Source of the DNA: Clostridia bacterium
Lineage (GTDB): Bacteria; Bacillota_A; Clostridia; Christensenellales; Aristaeellaceae
Assembly (NCBI GenBank): GCA_009783365.1
Contig: WRHG01000050.1
Span: forward strand, 1-11,435
Reading direction: 5' to 3'
Length of the DNA: 11,435 bases
This document shows, one piece after another, positions 7,658-11,435 of the stretch (position 1 is its first letter; the number at the start of each line of letters is the position of its first letter). A program made the position numbers and the translations under genes. The notes under the pieces were generated by a model. It made no database searches and was not told the origin of the DNA. It was given only the letters and a program-made list of their open reading frames with translations.

Positions 7658-7663
7658 ATTATA
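7658..7663 (-). promoter_or_regulatory. Candidate -10 element of the hydrogenase operon
   Basis: Minus-strand TATAAT, a perfect consensus, about 60 bases before the hndA start, predicting an RNA start near 7651. At 17-base spacing the -35 position (7681-7686) reads CATTTT, a poor match, and there is no TGn extension. The promoter may therefore need an activator, or another promoter may be the real one. Confidence 0.45.
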
Positions 7664-7686
7664 CTATCATATGCAAGAAAAAAATG

Positions 7687-7698
7687 CGATAAAAATCG
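7687..7698. promoter_or_regulatory. Small inverted repeat near the hnd -35 position
   Basis: CGAT-AAAA-ATCG is a perfect 4-bp-arm palindrome with a 4-base centre, directly upstream of the predicted -35 position of the hydrogenase promoter. Outer bases (TG before, TCA after) are nearly symmetric with a one-base offset. The position suits a repressor or activator site, but the arms are short and the surroundings AT-rich. It does not look like a Rex site. Confidence 0.25.
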
Positions 7699-7708
7699 TC
7701 AAAAAATG

Positions 7709-7735
7709 ATTCAAAACAATTTATGTATTTTGAAT
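7709..7735. repeat. 8-bp inverted repeat upstream of the hnd promoter
   Basis: ATTCAAAA (7709-7716) and TTTTGAAT (7728-7735) are perfect inverted copies separated by 11 bases. It is centred about 60 bases upstream of the hnd -10 element, where an activator might bind. The arms are AT-rich, so chance occurrence is possible. There is no following T-tract to suggest a terminator. Confidence 0.35.
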
Positions 7736-7821
7736 TCGTACGGCATATATTGTATGTGAAATATAATTTATGTACATTATGTGGTATGAAATCATCCTGT
7801 AATTCTCATTGCGGAAATCTT

Positions 7822-7897
7822 ACTTCGACCAAAAAAGTCATGCTTCATCCAATCCTCCCCTTGGGGCGACTATCCCTTGTGGTGCGAAGTTTTTTTT
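7822..7897 (+). terminator. Terminator-like structured element, possibly the 3' end of a small RNA
   Basis: On the plus strand ACTTCGACCA (7822-7831) pairs with TGGT-G-CGAAGT (7880-7890): ten base pairs with one bulged G, followed by eight T (7890-7897). Inside, AGTC (7836-7839) pairs with GACT (7868-7871), enclosing CCCCTTGGGG (7857-7866), which can form a small hairpin. The nested helices plus poly-T look like a Rho-independent end. No plus-strand gene precedes it, and the next promoter starts 11 bases later, so it would end a short non-coding transcript or insulate the promoter. A TATAAT at 7762-7767 could start such an RNA (about 124 nt), but it lacks a good -35. On the minus strand the same helix has no T-tract after it. 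I do not recognise a known RNA family. Confidence 0.5.
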
Positions 7898-7907
7898 AAA
7901 CAATATC

Positions 7908-7936
7908 TTGACAAAATATTTTTTTTATGCCATAAT
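7908..7936 (+). promoter_or_regulatory. Strong sigma-A promoter for the rightward genes
   Basis: TTGACA (7908-7913, perfect) is followed by a 17-base spacer and CATAAT (7931-7936, 5 of 6). This predicts transcription from about 7943 and a leader of about 85 bases before the ATG at 8029. The sequence looks like a strong constitutive-type promoter unless blocked by a factor binding the adjacent palindrome. Confidence 0.85.
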
Positions 7937-7941
7937 ATCGT

Positions 7942-7957
7942 AACAGATCATTCTGTT
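7942..7957 (+). promoter_or_regulatory. Perfect palindrome at the predicted transcription start
   Basis: AACAGA-TCAT-TCTGTT, a 6-bp-arm inverted repeat whose first bases coincide with the predicted +1. As DNA it is well placed to be a repressor operator; as RNA it would cap the transcript with a 5' hairpin that could slow decay. The sequence does not tell which. Confidence 0.4.
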
Positions 7958-7988
7958 GCACGTTCAAACCCTTATTCTATATCGTTTC

Positions 7989-8028
7989 CGGAAGAATTTT
8001 CCGATTTTGATACCAGGAGGGCTCCCTG
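7989..8028 (+). promoter_or_regulatory. Leader hairpins and ribosome-binding site of the surface-protein gene
   Basis: CGGAA (7989-7993) and TTCCG (7999-8003) can form a 5-bp hairpin. The ribosome-binding site AGGAGG (8015-8020) lies 8 bases before ATG 8029. It falls inside a quasi-palindrome, with CAGG (8014-8017) able to pair with CCTG (8025-8028), so part of the site may be masked. The stems are short, and regulation is speculative. Confidence 0.35.
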
Positions 8029-8889
8029 ATGAAAAAAAATATTCGAGCGGCACTTTCCCTGGGTGTGGCATGTTGCCTGCTGACTTTGTTGTTTATCTTA
8101 CCGGCGCCGGCTCTGGCTGCCCTGCCAAACATGACGAATATCAACGTCGTTCGGGTCAACGCTTCCGATTTCACCGTATCCTTCGACACCAACGCCAACG
8201 GTCTTTGCTATTACTACATACCGCAAGATCCTTACGAACTGGCGCCCACCCCGTCGCAAATGATCATGAAGGGCACCGCCAAACCCATCACCATCGGCGC
8301 TAACACCATCAATACCACGCCCCCTATCGCCTCACTGTCGTTTGGCAACGCATACCCTATCTACCTGATGACTGAGGATACCGGAGGCTCCGGAGCTAAG
8401 AGCGCGGTAATGACTGAGACGATCGACGCATATCCCCCGCTGTCGAATTTCACTTCCATCCGGACAGACGAGGAAAATGCCACCGTAACCTTCGAAAGCA
8501 GTATTGCAGGGGAATACGCATATGTCCTGAGAACCGACATCAATTTTCCCTCACAGTCTGCTGTCGAAGCCGGCACGCGTATGCCCATGTCAATTGGAAT
8601 GAATACCTTCAACTTGGGCAATATTTCTACCAAAAGCCAGGTTCACCTCTATCTGGTGGCCAGGTCCCCAGGCGGGAATTGGAGCCTACGCTATTACCGG
8701 TCCATTCCGGCATACCGCAAACGCCCCCCCCGAACAGGCGACGGTTTCCCCTACGCTGAACTGCTGGTTCTTTTAACAGTCATCATGGCCGCCTCAAGCT
8801 GGCTTATCCTGCGAGAAAGGCGTGCTTATCTGTTATCCGCACCCGCGTCAAAGACCAACCCTAACGTTTCACAGCGGCCAAAAATGTAA
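8029..8889 (+). CDS. Exported anchored protein with two tandem beta-type domains
   Basis: 286 residues; no named family recognised. It has a Sec signal peptide: MKKNIR, a hydrophobic core to about residue 26, and a likely cut after APALA (residue 30). Two similar domains of about 90-100 residues follow (about 32-135 and 138-229). They share an N-T start, a TVSF/TVTF strand, a tyrosine-rich strand, PS, IG.NT.N, a Y-rich strand and a GG.-S segment, and each ends in AY. The fold is probably immunoglobulin- or fibronectin-like, by inference. The C-terminus has PPRTGDG (233-239), a hydrophobic helix (about 242-261) and RERR (262-265), resembling clostridial PxTGD sortase signals. However, about 20 residues follow the basic cluster, longer than usual, so a plain membrane anchor is an alternative. 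Start: AGGAGG 8 bases upstream. The DUF6062 gene begins 7 bp after the stop, so the two probably share the 7908-7936 promoter. Confidence 0.85.
   Translation: MKKNIRAALSLGVACCLLTLLFILPAPALAALPNMTNINVVRVNASDFTVSFDTNANGLCYYYIPQDPYELAPTPSQMIMKGTAKPITIGANTINTTPPIASLSFGNAYPIYLMTEDTGGSGAKSAVMTETIDAYPPLSNFTSIRTDEENATVTFESSIAGEYAYVLRTDINFPSQSAVEAGTRMPMSIGMNTFNLGNISTKSQVHLYLVARSPGGNWSLRYYRSIPAYRKRPPRTGDGFPYAELLVLLTVIMAASSWLILRERRAYLLSAPASKTNPNVSQRPKM
8122..8715 (+). repeat. Two diverged tandem copies of one domain
   Basis: Protein-level repeat. Copy 1 is residues 32-135 (8122-8433) and copy 2 residues 138-229 (8440-8715). Aligned landmarks are PNMTNI/SNFTSI, DFTVSFDT/NATVTFES, CYYY/YAYV, TPSQMIMKG/FPSQSAVEAG, ITIGANTIN/MSIGMNTFN, YPIYLMTED/VHLYLVARS and IDAY/IPAY. 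The copies are clearly diverged at DNA level, so the duplication is old. Copy 1 is about ten residues longer. Confidence 0.7.
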
Positions 8890-8896
8890 GTTCGGT

Positions 8897-9652
8897 ATGC
8901 GCTATCATTTGGATACCATCCCGTTGTGGGAAGTGATGGAGCAACAAGCGGAATGTCCTTTTTGTACGCTTTATCACAGGGTAGAGCAAACGGAAGCCGA
9001 AAATTGCCTGGGCGGCAGCTTAATGGAACCCGCGGTGAGAATGCGGGTAAACGCATTGGGTTTTTGTGAAAAGCATCACCAACTGCTCTCAGCGCAAAAA
9101 GACAGACTGGGGCACGCATTACTAACGGATTCCCATTGCAAAGAGATACTTCAAAAACTGCCAAACCGGGCATACGGGGCCAGCGGAAAATTCCGGAGGC
9201 CCTTTCTTTTTTGGAAACCCTTATCAAACAGCCGGGCAGAACCCTTTATCGGTCAGCTGGAGGCGCTTAGCGGCAGCTGCATCGTCTGCGATAATGTGAA
9301 TCAACACCTCCAGCGATATTACCATACGTTTCTCCATCTATGGAAGTGTGATCCCGCCTTCGCAGCGCTGTGGGACGCTTCCCGCGGCCCATGCATTCCA
9401 CACGGGGCGGAGCTTTTGCGCCATGGGCAGAAGCATCTTTCTTCTCCAGAATTAGAAGCGCTGGCGGATTCCGTGCTTTCCCTGCTGAAAGCCGCCCTGG
9501 CCCTGGAGGAGGCGGAGCTGGCATATTTCACCCAACAGTTTGATTACCGTAATCAAGGAAGGCCATGGGGTAAAAGCAAAACCGCCTTGGAAAGAACCGT
9601 CAGGCGGTTACGGGGTGGCTTTCAGGATGTGGAAGAAAAGCAGACCTCTTGA
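8897..9652 (+). CDS. DUF6062 family protein with paired cysteines
   Basis: 251 residues; function unknown. I recognise the DUF6062 pattern found in Clostridia: MRYHLDTIPLWEVM at the start, CPFC (C20, C23), LGGSLMEP (38-45), GFCEKH (C57, H60), CIVC (C128, C131), GPCIPHG (C166, H169) and the closing FDYRNQGRPWGKSKTALER. The Cys/His pairs suggest structural zinc binding (inference). There is no signal peptide or membrane segment, so it is expected in the cytoplasm. I chose ATG 8897 because the family begins with this MRYHLDTIP segment. The frame is open to a GTG at 8822 inside the upstream gene, but the only purine-rich stretch there is too close to it. ATG 8897 itself has only a weak ribosome-binding site and starts 7 bp after the previous stop, so translational coupling is likely. 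Confidence 0.88.
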   Translation: MRYHLDTIPLWEVMEQQAECPFCTLYHRVEQTEAENCLGGSLMEPAVRMRVNALGFCEKHHQLLSAQKDRLGHALLTDSHCKEILQKLPNRAYGASGKFRRPFLFWKPLSNSRAEPFIGQLEALSGSCIVCDNVNQHLQRYYHTFLHLWKCDPAFAALWDASRGPCIPHGAELLRHGQKHLSSPELEALADSVLSLLKAALALEEAELAYFTQQFDYRNQGRPWGKSKTALERTVRRLRGGFQDVEEKQTS

Positions 9653-9678
9653 TGCCGCCCTCCGGCTGTAATCATGAA

Positions 9679-10140
9679 TTATCCCTCCAGCGGACCCTCA
9701 AACCGTTCCAGTTTTACGCCCGCTTCCTTAAAAAACGCAAGAGAAAACGAATCTGGATACCCTTCCCGGTACACCACCCGTTGAATGCCCACGTTCACGA
9801 TCATCTTCGCGCATACGGAGCACGGCTGGTGGGTACAGTACAGCGTACCGCCCTCTATGGAAATGCCCAGTTTTGCCGCCTGCAAAATCGCGTTTTGCTC
9901 CGCGTGGATAGCGTAGCAAACTTCCGCCCGTGTACCGGAAGGGATGTTTTGTTTACGCCGCAAACACTCGCCGCGCTCTTTGCAAGTTTGAATACCAGCC
10001 GGCGCGCCGTTATAGCCCGTTGTCATAATCCGCTTGTCCTTAACAATAACGGCGCCGATATTCCTTCCTTCATTGAAGCAGCTGGACCATTCCGAAATCG
10101 CGCGGGCCATTTTGATAAACCGGAAATCCCATTTGTCCAT
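9679..10140 (-). CDS. comEB: dCMP deaminase family protein (ComEB-like)
   Basis: 153-residue zinc deaminase expected to convert dCMP to dUMP, feeding dTMP synthesis, in the cytoplasm. The zinc site is complete: HAEQNAI (H79, catalytic E81) and PCSVC (C107, C110). GAVIVKD (29-35), TTGYNGAPAG (40-49) and the extra Cys-containing insert between them and the HAE motif (QTCKERGECLRR) are typical of ComEB/dCMP deaminases rather than cytidine or tRNA deaminases. Start ATG 10140 has GTGAGGG about 7 bases upstream, overlapping the stop of the methyltransferase gene 9 bp away, so the two are translationally coupled. Its stop is 26 bp from the convergent DUF6062 stop, with no clear terminator between. 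Confidence 0.93.
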   Translation of the reverse strand: MDKWDFRFIKMARAISEWSSCFNEGRNIGAVIVKDKRIMTTGYNGAPAGIQTCKERGECLRRKQNIPSGTRAEVCYAIHAEQNAILQAAKLGISIEGGTLYCTHQPCSVCAKMIVNVGIQRVVYREGYPDSFSLAFFKEAGVKLERFEGPLEG

Positions 10141-10149
10141 ATGTATCCC

Positions 10150-10890
10150 TCACTTGTGATATATTGCGCGTAGTTCCTCCGTTTCCCGCCCGTCCCGATG
10201 ATACACCACCAAGGGCGGAAGCCAATGAAGCGAGGGCCCCGCGTTCTTCATGGCCTCCAGCAGCACCAGGTACGGAGGCCGGTCTCTTTTGGCGCAAACC
10301 ATGCGAATACGCTTGGGTTCCAGCCTATTGGCGCGAAGGCCGTCGCAGAGTTCCAGCAGCCTGGCGGCGGGAAAGGCCATGCTCAACCGTCCATGATTTC
10401 GCAAAAGAGCCGCGCTTACCGCAGAGACTTCCGCCAAACCAATCTCCGTTTCATGACACGCTATCCGCAAGCCGGAAAGTTTGCTGAGTACGGCACCGCC
10501 TCGCTTTCCATAAGGAGGGTTGCATACCACCACGTCCATGGCGCCATGACCAATGAGGGCGGCTGCGTCCCTCATGTCCGCTCCATGAACAGTGATGCTG
10601 TGCTCCAACCCGTTCAAGCGTACGGTGCGGTCTGCCATGTCCGCCATATCCCGCTGAACCTCAAAAGCATGGAATTTTGCCGTTGCCTGTTTTTGGCTGA
10701 GGAGGACCGGCAAAATCCCCGTGCCCGTTCCCAGATCCGCCGTTTTATCCTTTGGACGAATCGTGGTAAAATCCGCCAACAGTACCGCGTCCATCCCAAA
10801 ACAAAAGGACGAGGGGTTCTGAATAATGCGCAGGCCGTTTCGCTGCAGGTCATCCACACGCTCATGGGACAAAACCAGTCCGCTTTCCAT
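10150..10890 (-). CDS. N6-adenine methyltransferase, tRNA1(Val) A37 (TrmN6/YabB) type
   Basis: 246-residue class I S-adenosylmethionine-dependent methyltransferase. RIIQNPSSFCFGMDAVLLADF (21-41) is the N-terminal segment of the TrmN6/YabB group. Motif I is DLGTGTG (52-58), an acidic residue follows the second strand (FEVQ, 76-79), GADMRD lies at 103-108, and NPPYGKRGG (124-132) is the catalytic NPPY of N6-adenine enzymes. By homology the target is A37 of a tRNA, but substrate specificity cannot be read from sequence. The start is ATG 10890: the upstream stop and this start share one base (TGATG) and CGAGG lies about 8 bases upstream. An in-frame TTG at 10926 would add 12 residues but overlap the SH3 gene by 37 bp. 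Confidence 0.9.
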   Translation of the reverse strand: MESGLVLSHERVDDLQRNGLRIIQNPSSFCFGMDAVLLADFTTIRPKDKTADLGTGTGILPVLLSQKQATAKFHAFEVQRDMADMADRTVRLNGLEHSITVHGADMRDAAALIGHGAMDVVVCNPPYGKRGGAVLSKLSGLRIACHETEIGLAEVSAVSAALLRNHGRLSMAFPAARLLELCDGLRANRLEPKRIRMVCAKRDRPPYLVLLEAMKNAGPSLHWLPPLVVYHRDGRETEELRAIYHK

Positions 10891-11435
10891 CAAGGCGCCT
10901 CGAAGTTCAGATGTTTTTTCAAGCAATAGCCGGTTGCGTCAAAGTACTTTATCTGACACCAGGTATCGCCCGCCATCAGCACCGTTACCTGGGCTCCCGG
11001 CAACATATTCGCCTGAGGCTTACCCTGCTCCGCGCACTCCGGCCACAGGCCAATCACAGGTTGGCTGTCCACGGGGCTGACCCATGCGTGCATTTCCCTT
11101 TCTACCGCTTTAAGCGTTGGGTCCGTAGCCTTAACATCTTCTGCGGCCGGCTCTGCCGCCGGTTGCTCTGTCGCAGGCGGCATACCCGGTTTGCCCGTTT
11201 CACCGTCCGCCGTATTTTCTCCGCCGACGCTTTCCGTGTAGGCGCCAGGATCCGCGCCTGACAAGAAACCCGACATTACGTATCCGGCGAGTCCGTTATA
11301 CCTGACCTGACTCCACGCGGTTCCACCCTGCATGACCTCCACTTGAGCCAACCGGGGGATGACTGCCAATACAGCGGCTGAATCGGAGGCTGATTCCCGA
11401 AGGTTCAAACCGCCGGAAGGCGTATTGACCCAGGC
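10890..11435 (-). CDS. Bacterial SH3-domain protein (5' end cut by window edge)
   Basis: The last 181 residues of a longer protein are visible; the frame is open to the right edge, so the N-terminus lies outside. It contains two SH3-like domains. The first starts at the edge (WVNTPSGGLNLRES, then VIPRLAQVEVMQG, WSQVRYNGLAGYVMSGFL). The second (AWVSPV, then MLPGAQVTVLMAGDTWCQIKYFDATGYCLKKHL) closes the protein. They are joined by a low-complexity linker rich in Ala, Glu, Pro and Thr. Such domains usually bind peptidoglycan in exported proteins, but whether this one is secreted depends on the missing N-terminus. The MNLRES start is a TTG inside the SH3 fold and is not the real start. Its stop overlaps the methyltransferase start by one base, an odd but tight coupling between a probable envelope protein and an RNA-modification enzyme. 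Confidence 0.88.
   Translation of the reverse strand, partial: AWVNTPSGGLNLRESASDSAAVLAVIPRLAQVEVMQGGTAWSQVRYNGLAGYVMSGFLSGADPGAYTESVGGENTADGETGKPGMPPATEQPAAEPAAEDVKATDPTLKAVEREMHAWVSPVDSQPVIGLWPECAEQGKPQANMLPGAQVTVLMAGDTWCQIKYFDATGYCLKKHLNFEAP

Larger units (their letters stand above)
7600..8028. other. AT-rich divergent intergenic region
   Basis: 429 bp between the leftward hydrogenase operon and the rightward surface-protein gene. I find no credible protein gene in it. It is much richer in A and T than the flanking genes, apart from a GC-richer stretch at about 7840-7885. Its contents are itemised separately: the hnd -10 element, inverted repeats at 7687-7698 and 7709-7735, a terminator-like structure at 7822-7897, the rightward promoter at 7908-7936 and palindromes in the rightward leader. 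Confidence 0.85.

Noticed and set aside
7741..7790. Repeated TATGT/TATGTG words as operator or Rex site
   Set aside because: Uneven spacing (16 and 9 bases) and no dyad symmetry; does not match TTGTTAAN4TTAACAA, and AT-rich sequence yields such words by chance.
8822..8896. GTG start giving DUF6062 25 extra residues
   Set aside because: The extra residues overlap the upstream gene, have no properly spaced ribosome-binding site and do not resemble the family N-terminus, which begins at MRYHLDTIP.
9653..9678. Terminator between convergent DUF6062 and comEB
   Set aside because: Only a 4-bp GCCG/CGGC stem with no T-tract on either strand.
10891..10926. TTG start for the methyltransferase
   Set aside because: ATG 10890 has a TGATG junction with the previous stop and a well-placed GAGG; the TTG would add 12 residues and a 37-bp overlap.
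1..11435. CRISPR array, defence island, prophage or insertion sequence
   Set aside because: No regularly spaced repeats, terminal inverted repeats, transposase, integrase or defence-gene motifs were seen on either strand.

Overview
The window reads as an anaerobic, Gram-positive, Clostridia-type genome. This is inferred from a multisubunit [FeFe] hydrogenase operon, AGGAGG-type ribosome-binding sites with several TTG starts, a DUF6062 gene, a DUF4080 B12/radical-SAM gene, a Firmicutes-style rbgA-rnhB pair and a possible sortase-type surface protein. Coding DNA is fairly GC-rich; the one long intergenic stretch (7600-8028) is strongly AT-rich. I saw no tRNA, rRNA, CRISPR array, transposase, integrase or phage gene.

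Layout. (1) Bases 1-7599 hold seven genes on the minus strand, read right to left: hndA (NuoE-like), hndB, hndC (NuoF-like), hndD ([FeFe] hydrogenase), a DUF4080 B12-binding radical SAM protein, the 50S-assembly GTPase rbgA, and rnhB (cut by the left edge). Gaps are 25-32 bp within the hydrogenase block and up to the radical SAM gene. A 91-bp gap with its own promoter-like sequence precedes rbgA, and rbgA/rnhB overlap by 17 bp. (2) Bases 7600-8028 are a divergent regulatory region. It has a TATAAT-type -10 for the hydrogenase operon, two inverted repeats, a terminator-like structured element on the plus strand, and a near-perfect sigma-A promoter for the rightward genes. (3) Bases 8029-9652 carry two plus-strand genes 7 bp apart: a secreted, membrane- or wall-anchored protein with two tandem copies of one domain, and a DUF6062 protein. 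(4) Bases 9679-11435 carry three tightly coupled minus-strand genes: an SH3-domain protein (cut by the right edge), a tRNA-modifying-type methyltransferase and a ComEB-like dCMP deaminase. They converge on the DUF6062 gene.

How the genes work together. HndA, HndC and HndD together match the trimeric NAD(P)-linked [FeFe] hydrogenases. HndC holds FMN and the nucleotide site, HndA and HndB are small thioredoxin-fold subunits, and HndD holds the H-cluster and its ferredoxin-like relay. The enzyme is expected to be cytoplasmic and to exchange electrons between NAD(P)H (with or without ferredoxin) and H2 during fermentation. No HydE/F/G maturase is in the window. The other minus-strand genes are housekeeping (ribosome assembly, RNA removal from DNA, nucleotide metabolism, RNA methylation).

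I did not find a clearly new multigene system. The points most worth a second look are a structured, poly-T-ended element at 7822-7897 with no gene upstream, residue changes at usually conserved sites in HndD, RNase HII and RbgA, and the duplicated-domain surface protein paired with DUF6062.
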